Assembly: GCA_030704615.1 (NCBI GenBank)
Contig: CM060731.1
Location: 55,350,221-55,414,220, forward strand
Direction of reading: 5' to 3'
Source: Takakia lepidozioides
Lineage: Eukaryota > Streptophyta > Takakiopsida > Takakiales > Takakiaceae
DNA length: 64,000 nucleotides
The notes under the pieces were generated by a model. The model did not search any database, had not been told where the DNA came from, and saw only the letters and a list, made by a program, of their open reading frames with translations. Below are positions 44,422-56,560 of this stretch, piece by piece. Each line of letters opens with the position of its first letter. The stretch's first letter is position 1. Both the position numbers and the translations under genes were made by a program.

Positions 44422-45065
44422 CGGGGACAAATTTTGTGATGGCTCATGGAGTATTGAGTAGGTGAGATTCATTGGGATACTGGCTCTATTTTTTTGTGTT
44501 TGGTGACATTTCTATATATTTCTCTTGTTGTTGTCACACCTTTCCACGCTATAGAAGTATACTACTAAGTTAGACTGCTTCTGTATTCAACCATGGACCA
44601 ACTTCAAGAACCTGTGAAAAAGGGACACAAATTAATGACAAGTATGTTTTCATGAACCAATCAATGAGTTCATCAGCTTTGTGTTACACTGATACGATGG
44701 TGTGACAAGTTTGCAGGATATTCCAGAATAATTTTGTTTCCAGGGGAGTCGGCAGGTCAATTGGTTCAACACCAAGGGGTGGTTGTGTGTTGTAGTGCAC
44801 TGGGCATCAGGTGCCATTGAGAATTGAGATTAGGTGTGAATATTCTTGAAGTTGTGTTTTGGCTACACTTGGCGGTGAGTCAAGTGAACCAAATAGCGGT
44901 AAGATAGACTTCTACTAGGAGTTGTAGACCAGAGTTTTTCATATCATTGGAAGATGTGCAGGCACTCTGAGTATCAGATTCCTTGTGTGTGTCCACGTTG
45001 GCTTCTCTGCAGTGATTTCCGTGATCACTTTTGATTTTTTGTGATTTACCATTCAGAAATTAAAA
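44422..45065. other. 3' flank of the nuclease gene, no gene seen
   Basis: No coding frame of note. Sequence is T-rich just after the stop codon, as in many 3' untranslated regions, but no AATAAA is placed convincingly. Confidence 0.5.
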
Positions 45066-45270
45066 ACTAACAGTCGGTAGCTCAGTTGGCTAAGTGCACT
45101 AAGTGCGACCGAGGCGATTCTGGGGTCGACTCTTGCTACTGACGGGTGTGGCATACTCTTCTGGTCCTGGTCCTGGCGGAAAGAGGTTATTTTCTCCTCT
45201 CACTGTTAAGGGGCCTGATTTGTGAGCTGTCGCTCCCCAGGTGTTCCCCTTTTTTTAAGAAAAAACAATA
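45066..45270 (+). mobile_element. tRNA-derived SINE, copy 2
   Basis: CAGTCGGTAGCTCAGTTGGC fits the A box of RNA polymerase III and GGGGTCGACTC fits the B box. The body shares AAGGGGCCTGATTTGTGAGC and GTCGCTCCC with the copy at 38519, and the end is T- then A-rich, followed by AAAT repeats (45270-45296). The spacing of the boxes (about 50 bases) is tRNA-like. Confidence 0.7.
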
Positions 45271-46500
45271 AAGTAAAATAAATAAATAAATAAATACAAA
45301 TACGTGAAGAATACAAATATATGAAGAGGTACAAATACATGAAGAAATCAAAAGTGCATTTTATTTAGGAACAAAGGGAGTAAAAGATGAAAACTATTAT
45401 TTAGAATTCACCTTATTTGTGTCACTATGCACTAGTAATGTACAAGTCAAAAAAATTAATGTAAGACATTGATATATAGTGACCTACAAAGTTGCACAAA
45501 TAGCTGGGTGATTTTTACATTTTGGTGCGGGGCTGCATGGGGCTGCCCTTCAATTTTCTTAGAGCCCAGCTAAACCGGCAAATCGCAGATCTCATAATGG
45601 GGCACCGCCACCTCGTGCATGTCAGGAAACGGGCCCTCCACTTGCTGACTGGAGAATGTCTGTCTCTGCGTTGCAAGGGAAACTCCGCTTCAAGGTTTTT
45701 AGTCGGTGCTCTTCTTTCCAATTCCATACCACCTTGCAATCTTTGCGTTCCTCTCCTGTTTTTCATTTGTTTTTGTTTTGATTCTCCACTGCAATCACAC
45801 GCCACATTTTCATGTATTTCGTTTCGGTCACCCCAACATTTCCTCTCCAAGCATTTATTGCTCAATTCCCCGTCTCCGATTGCATAGGGGTTCTTGCAAC
45901 CCTAGCTGTCCGTGCATAGGGCCATGGAGGAGGAGGATGCAAATCTTGATCGTGGCTTTCGTTTCGATCGTTGTTCGGGAAGCGCAAGCGGACCAGTCAA
46001 AGGCGGAGAGCGGCTGTGCTCGGCGACTTAGGCAGGAGTCCTCATATGCAGTATCACGCTCTGTCTCTCGTCCGTGAGGTATTCCACAATGGAAATCGTT
46101 CGAAAATTGAGCATAGTTTCCGATTTTGTGATTGAAGTGAAACCTAATTTTTTTGCTGTTGTCAAAAGTAAGGTGATCGTACCAAAATAAGTGATATATT
46201 AATCACTGGGCATAGTTACTACTATTAGAATGGTCAAGTTTTTGTATATTTTTGTTAGCAAATTAAAGTGGATTCCAATGCAGCAAAGAATGCGTGGATT
46301 CAAAAATCATAAGGTTTCGAAGTTTTTTGTTAGGTGACTTAGAACCGACGCAAGTTTTTATGTCAAGGTGGTGGACATTTTCAAAATTAATTTGTACTCA
46401 TCGTGAAAGATTTTAGGTCTGAATTAAATACCTCTACCTTATTTAACCTTTAAGTTCCCAAGCCCTTTTTTTGACTTTTTACCAATTTTTGGTACCCAGC
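45271..46500. other. no gene recognised
   Basis: AT-rich low-complexity sequence (AAAT repeats at 45270-45296) followed by mixed sequence with short frames (for example 45522-45887 on both strands) that show no known motif. A real short gene cannot be excluded. Confidence 0.4.
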
Positions 46501-46577
46501 TGCAGTAAATTGCCCCTAGAAACCTACCAAAAATCATCAAGAGATTCCAACCATATAGCAGTGGGCCTAGCTCATTT

Positions 46578-47572
46578 ATGCATGACATGCCAAAAATGAG
46601 CCGAGTCCATGAACACTTAGCTCAGTATTTAAGCACCCTGGAATTTCCCCCAGGATTGGATCGACATGCGCGACGAAGGCTTCGACTGCGCAACATGAAG
46701 TTTGCTCTTGTGGGAGGGCAATTTTATAGAAGGGGATTGGATAGACTCTTGAGCCGATGCGTCACCCCGGAGGAGGTTCCCCAGATTTTAGAGTCAGCCC
46801 ATGATAGCATGTGCGGAGGACGCTTTGCAGGGCGGCTCACAGTGCAAAAAGCTTTGAGGGTAGGATACTACTGGCCCTCCATGTTCAAAGATGTGCACAT
46901 GCATGTGCGAAAATGCGACTCTTGTCAAAGGTACGCCAAGCGAAATAACAGGCTCGGAATGCCGTTAGTCCCACTCTCCCCCTTGCTCCGTTTGAGAAGT
47001 GGGGGATCGACTATGTAGGGGAAGTGCACCCTGCATCGAGTCCACAAAATCGCTACATCATTATAGCCACTAAGTATCTGACCAAGTGGGCAGAAGCCAA
47101 AGCGGTTAAGAGAGCCAACGCAAAGGTAACCGCCTCTTTCATTTATGAATATATCATTTCCCGATTCGGATGCCCAAAAGAGATAGTGAGTGACAGAGGA
47201 TCTCACTTCATCAACGACATCATCGAGGAAATGATGGTGGCATTCTCCATCAAGCATCACAATGCGACCCTTTATCATCCACAAACAAGTGGGCAGGTGG
47301 AGCACGCCAACCAAACCCTGTGCAACATTCTCTCCAAGACAATCAGGGAGCACAAAAGAGATTGGGACACCAAGTTAATTTCGGCCTTGTGGGCATTTCA
47401 CACAACCCATAAGGTAACTACTCGACATACCCCCTTTTCATTGGTTTATGGGGTAGAGTTCATCATGCCAATCAAGACAGAAATCCCATCTCTACGATTG
47501 GCCATTACCGAACGATTGGCGACAATCAGAGTCATTAAAGGAACGACTCGAGATGTTGGAAGGACTGGATGA
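46578..47572 (+). pseudogene. Ty3/gypsy integrase fragment
   Basis: Two frames joined by a shift near 46985. The first carries the zinc-binding region (ESAHDSMCGGRFAGRLTVQK ... CDSCQRY), with Arg where the second His is usual (GGHF), so the finger is probably dead. The second carries the core: GIDYVGEV, IVSDRGSHFINDI, and SGQVEHANQTLCN, that is all three acidic residues. Related in type to the integrase at 7130-8734 rather than to the chromovirus. No LTR, RT or PBS was found next to it. A final segment (TATAKEGSLRC) runs on to about 47660. Confidence 0.8.
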
Positions 47573-49117
47573 AATCTGGCAAGCAGCAGTTCAGCACATT
47601 GAGGCAGTTGCAACGGCGAAAGAAGGCTCGCTTCGATGCTAAGCGCAAAAAGAGAATCTTCGATCCATGGATTGTTTCCTTGGAGCCACCGACAATGCTA
47701 CCCAGCACACCTGGGAGGGTAGGGGCTTTGCACCGTGGCAATTGTGAGATTATACCGTTGGCCCAGACCTCAAATATCAGGTCCCAAAAAAAAAGTGAGA
47801 AAAAAATTGGTTTGACCAAATTAAAACCTAGCTTTATCCAATTTTGCTTGCCCCAAGACCCACCATTTCCAAATCAAAAGTGGAGTGGCTATGACCCCAT
47901 CAAATTGCAGGTCCAAGGGTTTAGGGTTTAGGGTTTAGGGTTCAAGGTGGTCAACAAAGGCTTGCAAAGGTAACAAAAAGTAGAAAAAATATTGAAAAAA
48001 GACAGTAAATTTTAAGGGGGGCCGGTTCGGACCCAAATACAAATGCAATGGAAACCAAGACAAATGCATACAAAGTGCGCCTATCGTGCCTAAAGGGATG
48101 CTATAAGACTATTATGTCTTATGCAAGGACTCCCGCCCTCACGAGATAAGGTTCTCTAATTGAAGAATGAGGCACTTTCGCTCCAACCGTAAGTTTTTTT
48201 ATGCTTGCTCCTCCTTGTTTAGCGACAAAAATCTTGCTCACTATGGGCAAGCATGCGCTCAAGGCACTCACAAACATAGGGTCAAGTCTCAACCCCTAGT
48301 TGGAAAACTTATATGCCCCACCTTCAAAAAGAGGTTCGTACCTCTAAGGAAGAATGGGAGGGATTACCGCATAAGGTCATCGACGAGAAGGTTAGGTCGG
48401 CAGAGGCTTGCGCATGCCCATAGTCCTCTGATCACTCGAGATGAACTCGAGGGAGGATCAACCAAGTCTCTTCTCTCCGACCATCGGGCGTACGACAGGG
48501 GGAACCGTGTAGTCGGGGCTAAATTAGATTGCCTGACACGATTACCATATACCCCCAACCGCCTTCCCCATTGTAAGCAGTGGCTAAGATGGCGTCAAAC
48601 GGAAGGCTCTATACGCCCGTGCTTCGGAAAGAAAAAAGGCCTCCGAAGTAACCAAGGGTTGGGATTCCCCTTAGAGCCGAGCACCCCTTCGACCTTCGAT
48701 CCAAGTTGCCCGGGCGGGCAAGGACTAGACTCTCAACTTCTCTAAGTGTGGGGACACAAAAAGAGTTAAGGTGTTTTATTCCAAACAAGTTTCGCTTGAT
48801 TGCTCAAGCTCATCAGTGGAACACCAAGAGATGAAGTCCTAAGAGCCAAGCCTATCCTTATATACTAGAAAAGCACCTTCACTATGTGCAAACGATATGG
48901 GATAATTCCCAAGGCAATAATAATGCCACTAAAGCACTAATTTAGCCTCCAAGTCAAGACTGCATTAATTAGTCAATGGTCCAAATTAATTGTTGGAACC
49001 CTTTGACTTTAACATCAATACTAGGGCTATCAAAGAGGCAAAATTAATAATGCTAGGGACATTTGCACTACAAAATCATCCTATCATTCTAGATTTAACT
49101 AAGAATGAACTCAGCTT
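47573..49117. other. sequence downstream of the integrase fragment
   Basis: No recognised gene. A 192-codon frame at 48167-48745 (basic, Pro/Arg/Ser-rich) has no family features. It may be the 3' non-coding region of the element that supplied the integrase. Contains a short telomere-like array at 47916. Confidence 0.4.
47916..47942 (+). repeat. short TTTAGGG array
   Basis: About 3.7 units of TTTAGGG, the plant-type telomere repeat. A two-unit stretch in the other orientation lies at about 55100 (CCCTAAACCCTAAA). Confidence 0.85.
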
Positions 49118-49660
49118 TCACGGATTCCTCCAACAAATCATTGCTCGAGGAAGAAACCGAAGCTCCAGGACTTGCTGAAGCAACTCGTAGAGTCTAGGGT
49201 TTAGGGTGGCCCCCAAGTTTAAAGCTCGAGTGTACGAAGAATAGTCGAGCTTAAGAACAAGGGGGGCCCGTTTACCCTCAATTACGCGTTGCGTCTGTTG
49301 GTCGAGTAGAGCGGATCTGAGGTCGTAGGAGATCTTGGTGAAGCAACTCCGGATGAACGCCGCCGGATAACCTCGGGCTTGAAGACGTTTGTAAAACAAA
49401 AGTCGCAAATGGTTGAACTCTTGGATGGTGCTTTCTTGTATTACGTACCGTTGGAGCTTGCCGATGACGAAATCTTTCTTTTGGTGATGTGGATGCCACG
49501 AGGACCAAGGCAAGTATTGATACTTGTTCTGGGCCTTTTGATGACATCTAATAGAGAGCCGTCGAGTTTGGATGAAGTCGTCTCCTTTGAAGAATGTGAT
49601 ATCCAAGATGTCGGCGGACGTCGGGCTTATGGCGGTCGTGATTTTGATGCCATCAAACAT
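49118..49660 (-). pseudogene. Penelope-like reverse transcriptase fragment
   Basis: A 180-codon frame with ILDITFFKGDDFIQTRRL, YQYLPWSSWHPHHQKKDF and LQRYVIQESTIQEFNHL, RLQARGYPAAFI. A block of 'LD-T', Lys/Gln-Asn-Lys-Tyr, Ser-x-His-Pro and the Arg-Gly-Tyr-Pro end is the layout of the RT thumb region in Penelope-like elements and some algal RTs of that type. The RT catalytic part would lie upstream (right) but is missing or in another frame. It sits just left of the header exon at 49888. Family assignment is from remembered pattern only. Confidence 0.45.
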
Positions 49661-49887
49661 GGAACCGTAGTTCCGTAACCAGGACCGGAGGCTTTTTTCG
49701 GAGGATGTATCTCAGATGGGAGGCCCTAATGGGAGGGGGCGGCAAACCTTTTTTTGTGTAGCAGACGCAAAAAACACAAAAGGGATGAGTTGAGGTTCTT
49801 GGTACAAAACGGGAATTGGATTCGAGATCACAGAATTGCGCACGGACAAGAGAGGATACCACTTCCTTATTTGCCTTGTTGTTTGGA

Positions 49888-50119
49888 ATGGAGACCCTAC
49901 ATGTGTATTTGAAGAAAACCTTCAGTGACAAAGAGCAGTTAGACCTAACATTACTATTTCTCAAGTCCGAGGGAGTGCCGGAGACAGTTCTAGAGGCACC
50001 TTTGACTGACACAGTACGAAGAGGTCTGAGCGAGCTTGATCTTCCCGCCCGTTGGACTAATTACCACCGGGCTCTCTACAAGGGCTTGTGTCGTGTGACA
50101 GCAGCTTCCTCTTCCGCAG
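49888..50119 (+). CDS. possible header exon of kinase gene 2
   Basis: ATG at 49888 opens METLHVYLKKTFSDKEQLDL; the frame gives 77 codons plus one base to CCGCAG|GTGCAACT at 50119, again phase 1. The peptide looks helical with acidic and Leu-rich stretches (LLFLKSEGVPETVLEAPL). It differs from the other headers. The donor GTGCAA is weaker than GTATGTTT. If this is the first exon, intron 50120-52342 leads to the kinase exon at 52343 in frame. Alternatively the frame is an unrelated short gene or is read through to 50154. Confidence 0.4.
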
Positions 50120-50504
50120 GTGCAACTTCACCTTACCTTGAACTTGAATTGTAATTTTGTATTATTTCGGGGTTTGCAAGTGTTTCAAGCTTTGAAAACT
50201 TTCACTACTACGTTTAGGGGGGTTAGCGACGCCGGGACCCCGGGTGAGCCGGACGTGCCGACCCCCCTGCGACGCAAGAACCACAACAGTGACAGCCTTA
50301 AAGGACTCAGATTCAAGATTGGATTGGATTGTAAGGAATCTCTGCATTTCAGTATGGTCTGTGATTGACCCTCATGCTTTTCTATACCTTCTCTCTTGCT
50401 TTTGTTGCTTTTCTTTGTTTTTCTGTCTTGAGTTCGAGTAGTGCAAGCAGTCAATGAACAGAAGGTCAAGTGCTTAGGGTTTGCAAATAATTTATTTATT
50501 CCAT

Positions 50505-53500
50505 AGGATGGAATCTGCTCAGATTCAAGATAGAACAACAATAGAACAATAGTGGAAAGAAAAGGGACAATTCTTCATGATTAGTTTGTTTCTTAGCTAT
50601 GGCTAGTGTTAGGGTAGTGACGTGCGGTTAACGATCTCCCTTTGAAGGTGGGGTTACTTTATTTTCATACTTGCCCTCTAGACCCCCGATGACAATGCAA
50701 ATCAATAATTCTATTGTCGTCGCAAGTGTGCACCGCAGCACTATATTTCATTGTTGCATGTTAGCCTCACCTTACCGTGGGCCCAGGTTATGTAGATTCT
50801 TGGCACCTTGACTTCAGAATCTTTGCTTGATTATGACCTGTTGTTCTACGAGCCCACATACTCATGCAGGTATGCTTTAGGACCGTGTAGGCGAGATTCT
50901 TCCGGAGCTGTTAGGGTTTCGTGCTAAAATGTGTTTTGCTAGCTCTTTGAATGTCCAAGTTTTCCAGACTTAAAGGACTATTATTTTGTTAAGGTCGGTT
51001 AGATTGAGGGCAGGTTTAAAGTGTTATGCGTTCTTGCTTCTTTTCTCTTCGGTGTGTTATGTTTTCCCAGTCTATATACATTGGCTGCCACTGTTTTGGT
51101 TCTTGCCAAGATCCAGGTAGGGTACCGATCAGTGGTCGGTCAGATTGCGGCAGATGATGGCAGGTTTAAAGTGTTGTGTGGCCTAAAACCCTAACTCTAA
51201 ACCGTCATTTTGGTAGTTCACTTGTGAGTGATTGCCGTCCTTGCATCCACTTCTATTTTTATTGTGATGACCTGCGAATCAGTAGAGTTCAACCCTTAAC
51301 GATTTCTTGAGTACCATCTTCAGAGGATAGAAAGCTCTAGCCGAAATTGTGCGCATGTTTTGAGCTGTTAATTGGTCGATGACAGAATGTGGTTGTTGGT
51401 GACTTATGTGAGTTAACCAAAACCGCCTTGGCTACAAAACCTTCTGTGACAGTGTTCACCCATTAGCTAGGGTGTCAGATAGTGCGTCATGGAGAGAGTC
51501 TGGTGAATGTCGATGGGTTGCCTAGGGCAGTTTGAGCCTGTTTGTTTTTATGTCTGCAATTCTGATGATGGGCAGGCACATTTGAATTCTTGATGGGCAG
51601 TTGATTATTGAACCCGCTGCAGTTGCTGATTTGTTCGATGATTCGTTCTTCCATTGCCGTCGCAAGTGTGCACCGCAGCACTATAGTTCATTACTGCATG
51701 TTAGCCACACCTTACTGTGGGCCCAGGTTATGTAGATTCTTGGCACCTTGACTTCAGAATCTTTGCTTGATTATGACCTGTTGTTCTACGAGCCCACATA
51801 CTCATGAAGGTATGCAATTGTGATTGTGGGCAGGCACATTTGAATTCTTGCAAGACAATTGCAAATTTTTTGGTTTCTTGGCTGCGTTGTGCACTCAGGG
51901 TTTCAACAGCTTCTCCCTATCCCGTGTGTGATCCTGTGTACGGTTGATACACGCAGTTTATTCATTCGATAGATCCATGTTAACAAGTAAAATATGAGGA
52001 GGGTCCTTTGAAAGACACGGTTGTTTGTTATTTATATGTGGAATTCTGGTTGTGCACTACATGATAGATGCAACTCAACAACATGGGATGATGGTTAGAG
52101 TGTGAGATCGCGTTGCCTAGGGCAGTCTGAGCTTGTCTTTTTTTATGTCATAAAGTTTGATGATGAGGAGGTTCCTTTGGTTGTCATTTCAGATGAACCA
52201 TCACGAATCTTATGTGTCTTATATGTTGATTAATTACTTCATTAATATGATAATTACCACCATTGTGCATTTCCTTGCTTCTTGTTGCTCTGTTCTGGTC
52301 TGCCTTGCTATGCTTCACTGAATTGCTATTTGTGTCCACCAGAATTGATTGAAAATTTTGGAGTATGGTTCAATTCTATGTTGTGGCCTCAGCCTATCAA
52401 GCTCCCACAAAACTCTTGTGAGCTAACAACAGCATTGTTTCCTACGGATCACGGAAAGCTTCCTGTGACCAAAATTACCTACTTGAGAGTCCAACGCGAG
52501 TTGCCCCCTCAGGCATTGGACTTGATCATGGAGGCAAATGATTCAGCGCTCCCTCTGAGGCTATCAAATTTGTTGATTGCCGATGTTGAAACTCCAGTAT
52601 CAGAGCAGGATGTATCCATATTTGTGGGTTATTGTTTAAGACGGTATTCTCTTTGTATGACCGGTATTGCCAGCCTGCTTTGAATGCCAAGCTTTTGTTC
52701 AATACTTCTGAAAAGAAGACAGATACTTCTAACACCGAAACTATTGGAAAACAGCTGAGGCCTGACATGCTTAGAATTGCCGGTGGATGCACTTTTCTGG
52801 TTGGTGAGGACAAGCTGGCCGGCTTAGCTGCTGCTGAAGAGGATATTTTGAGAAAGATGAGGCCACTTAGTGCGACGTTTTATGGGGACATTCAATTCAT
52901 TCTCGGCTATATCGCAGCAGGCACAGACTTCCAATGGGTTTATATCAACAAGGATGGAAAGACGGCAGCTCGAATCAAGCCATGTCTTAATGTCACGAAG
53001 CTTTATGACCGCCTCTTGTTGTTAGTCAGCCTTGGCAATGCCTATGAGATCATGAAGAAGATGGTGGAGTCAATCCCGGAAGTGCCAGGCCGGCGGGCAA
53101 TGTTTTCTGAAGAAGCATGTGGGGGATAGGACGATATACTTTCAGCCGAGCAGTGTTCGGAAGGTAATAAGGAACTTCCCAAGGTATTGTATTGAGAAAT
53201 GGACCACTTTTGAACTGATTCGGCAGGCCTACAATGTTGCACGAGGGGTCCCTTCTCTTCCGCAGGTAATTTCAGAGCCTGAAATGGATCGTAGAGGTAC
53301 TTATAATATTGAGATCAGTCCGCTGGGCTACTCCCCGATGTTGAGGTCGGAGAACGATATGAAGCTGTTGGCTCGGGACGTGTTAAAGGCTTTGTCTGTC
53401 CTGCATGCGGTAAACCTCGTCCATAGGGATATCCGGTTGCCCAATATTGTGCAGGTTTCAGCGGAGGGGTTCATGCTCATAGACCTTGAAACGGTAGCTG

Positions 53501-54663
53501 AATCTCCATTCAAATTGCCAGAAGGATGTCAGCATTTTGCTGATTGGAGCAAGGCCATGTTGGAGGATGGCCACTTCACTACCCAGTCAGATTTGTATCA
53601 GCTGCTCAGAGGTTTATTAGCAGTCTTAAGTCTAAGCAGTGGACTGCGGAGGAGGCATTGAAAGATGCTTGGTTATCTCCTGTACAAATTACATGAAACT
53701 GTAGAGGCTGACTCTATTGGCTACACCTGAAGTTATTTGGTAAAATGCGGGAGGCTAAAAGAAAGCCTTTCTTATACAGGGAGAGTCCCTTGATCTGGCA
53801 GCTCGCTGGTCATCTGGTCATCTGGTAGCTCGCTGATTATCTCATTTCCCCCCTGAATTTTGTATTGTAAGTCCTAGTAGTCGATAAATACTTTGATAAA
53901 TTTAGCCAAGCCCTCGGGAGTTGTCAATTTGCAACAACATCCAACTTTTGAAAAGTGGTGGTGAAGCTGTATATATTTTAAAACTTTTGATCCAGACAAA
54001 ATTGGTGTAGAGAGATTTTGGGTTTTCTTGTCGCATCACCAACAGTGAAGATGGCAAGAGAGAGCGTGCACAGCTGAAATCCATGTTGGGACAGTTTTCT
54101 GGTTTTCCTTGGTCCCGTTTTAATGGAGACAAAACCGGCCAGCTTTCTGACAAGGGGGCGATCGAGGCACTCTACAAAGGCGCACTCTGATTGAGTCCGT
54201 TGAGTATTGCTACAAAGAACTGAGCTCTATGATCCGCGATGGTCTTGTATATGTAGGATTTTATTTCTGGTAATTGCGTACACTGATACATTCGTAGTTG
54301 GTAAACTGTACGGTGATAGTTCAGTACATGTAAGAGATATACACAAAGATCTTTAACCCTTGAGTGCCCTGAGCTGTTTTGGAGAAACAGAAGTTTCTCA
54401 GAGCCACTTTGGGTAGAGTCACTTTAGGTTGAGCAGTTTCTGTGGAAAAATTGACTATTATTAGGATCAAACTAACCAAGAAGCTAGCATTGACTACGTA
54501 TTGTATGTTCGTAACATATTCCCCTTTCCCTGTTTCAGTCAACTGTACACAACTAGGATGTCACTGGCTACTTTCTGACTACCAAGCGCCTACTTGGAGT
54601 CGTCATATTTAGAGTAGAATATCATCTCCGCCAACTCCTGCAGACATGAACAAGAGAATTGTA
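50505..54663 (+). repeat. inverted duplication A' (with kinase gene 2)
   Basis: Reverse complement of 30527-34197. It is about 490 bases longer because the intron part (50700-52050) is a mosaic of extra blocks, some shared with block B (for example 51300-52050). Confidence 0.85.
52343..53696 (+). pseudogene. CR-type kinase gene 2, effector exon
   Basis: Colinear with the exon at 32863-31476, starting after the same acceptor (TGTGTCCACCAG at 52342). It keeps Ser (TCA) where copy 1 has a stop. Three lesions of its own are seen: a T lost near 52635, one base gained near 53122, and a 34-base deletion near 53600 with CTG at both edges, just after QSDLYQL. The catalytic loop HRDIRLPN and MLIDLET remain. 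The copy is therefore disabled in different places from copy 1. Between them the family looks as if it was coding until recently. The final frame would end at the same C-terminus as copy 1. Confidence 0.7.
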
Positions 54664-54828
54664 TTTGTTTGCCAGAAACTATGGGTGGCTCTCCTGCTTC
54701 CAGTGCATGCTTTTCCAGCTCCTCAAACCCGACTTTCCCATCCTGCAAAACAAACCAGATCAAGAATATGAGAAAATGTTTATCACGATCGCCCTTACAG
54801 CCCTTGCGTATAGGAGGCCTTCTGCTTC
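53697..54828 (+). other. 3' flank of kinase gene 2
   Basis: Matches the 3' flank of kinase gene 1 (30540-31475) as reverse complement up to 54663. No separate gene is seen. Confidence 0.6.
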
Positions 54829-55001
54829 ATGTTATGTGCAGTTGCACCATCTTGTGGTTTGGCTAAGCGTGAGCGTGTTCGAAAGTTTTTGGAGACAAAG
54901 CTACCATCGGAGGAGTTTGAGGAAATTAGCGACCAAGATTTGGATATACTTGTGAACAATGGACTTACATCTTCAAGTGTACTTGCACTTGCAGCTGCTG
55001 A
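54829..55001 (+). pseudogene. orphan CR-type header remnant
   Basis: A frame from ATG 54829 holds AKRERVRKFLETKLPSEEF, EEISDQDLDILVNNGLTSS and SVLALAAADRG, a compact helical domain. Phase 1 would hold at GACAGAG|GTTCTT near 55001, though the donor is poor. Downstream come intron-like sequence shared with the other CR genes, repeat block B copy 3 and a LINE fragment, but the effector exon is absent; at about 57475 the sequence switches to the CATGAGC region. This is best read as the 5' end of a fourth gene that lost its 3' part. Confidence 0.45.
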
Positions 55002-55289
55002 CAGAGGTTCTTTGCCTCGATGTTCTTCTTGGCCGACGTGGTGTGGTGCTATCGCTCATCACAACATTTAGTGAGCCCCAGCGTTCTGTAGGATATATAA
55101 ACCCTAAACCCTAAACTTCCTTGTGGTGGTCTGAGTTTCTCAGGGCACTGCGGCCTGAGTTTGCTGATAGCGAGGTTCAAGTACTTAGAGTTTGTCGTCA
55201 CCAGATCATTTGCTCCTTTTGAAGAGGAAATGATGATATTAGTTATGACTTCAGAATCCTTGGTTGATTATGATCTCAAATGCCAATGA

Positions 55290-56560
55290 GCCGCACATTA
55301 TTTGTATGTGGAATTCTGGTTGCCGACACATTCGTTTTGGAGTAAGGGTTTTCACAAGGATTATATGCATTGCACTGCTTCTTAGAAATGTCAGGCCGTG
55401 AACCTTTGTGGGCACTTTTCGTGCGAGGTCAGAGGGCAAGCCCTTCTGAATCTATTGAAGCGCAGTGGTCGGTCAGATTGCGGCAGATGATGGCAGGTTT
55501 AAAGTGTTGTGTGGCGTGAAACCCTAACTCTAAACCATCATTTTGGTAGTTCACTTGTGAGTGATTGCCGTCCTTGCATCCACTTCTATATTTATTGTGA
55601 GGGAGATGGAGCCTTCCTTTGTGTCTCTGGAGCTCTCTTGGATTTTTCGCATCCATAACCATAACCGTAACAGTTTTGGACGGGCTCAATGGCATCCCAA
55701 GAGTATGTACAGGGTTCGGGTTTCAAATCTTCATCTGATTTTTGTTACGTCTCTTGCTTCTTGGTTGAACGGTGTTGTGGCTGTCTTCGCAGCCTACTTT
55801 CTGTGTGGGATTGTTGGTTATGGAAACCATGGTTGATGGTTTAGGGTGTCAGATAGTGCGTCAAGGAGGGAGTCTGGTGAGTGTAAGTTTGTAGGGTTTG
55901 CTACCAATGTGTGAAGAATGAGTTTATGTTCTCTCTTCAGTACTTTGATGCATGTGACCTGCGAATCAGTAGCGTTGTTCAAACCTTTACGATTTCTTGA
56001 GTACCATCTTCAGAGGATAGAAAGCTCTAGCCGAAATTGTGCGCATGTTTTGAGCTGTTAATTGGTCGATGACATAATGTGGTTGTTGGTGACCTATGTG
56101 AGTTAACCAAAACCGTCTTGGCTGCAGAACCTTCTGTGACAGTATTCACCCATTAGCTAGGGTGTCAGATAGTGCGTCATGGAGAGAGTCTGGTGAATGT
56201 CGATGGGTTGCCTAGTGTAGTCTGAGCCCGTTTGTTTTTTTGTCTGCAATTCTGATGATGGGCAGGCACATTTGAATTCTTGCAAGACAATTGGGCAGTT
56301 GATTGTTGAACCCGCTGCAGTTGCTGATTTGTTCAATGCGTAGCTTGGAGTCAAGTGTTTGCAATTTTTATGGTTTCTTGGCTGCGTTGTGCACTCAGGG
56401 TTTCATCAGCTTCTCCCAATCCCGTGTGTGATCCTATGTACGGTTGATACACGCAGTTTATTCATTCGATAGATCCACGTTAACAAGTAAAATATGAGGA
56501 GGGTCCTTTGAAAGACACGGTTGTTTGTTATTTATATGTGGAATTCTGGTTGTGCACTAC
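55290..56560 (+). repeat. intron repeat block B, copy 3
   Basis: Direct match to 39860-41240 (for example GAATTCTGGTTGCCGACACA and the later CTCGTTTTGGAGTAAGGG-like run at 55340). The block before it (55100-55215) matches the reverse complement of 33755-33850. Confidence 0.8.

Noticed and set aside
45066-45140. A genuine tRNA gene
   Set aside because: The pol III boxes are present, but a complete cloverleaf with acceptor stem cannot be drawn and a SINE body follows.
48167-48745. 192-codon frame as a protein gene
   Set aside because: No ATG context, basic low-information sequence, no family features, and it lies downstream of a dead integrase fragment.
49379-49678. Plus-strand 99-codon frame
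   Set aside because: It is antisense to the RT-like fragment, which shows real motifs.
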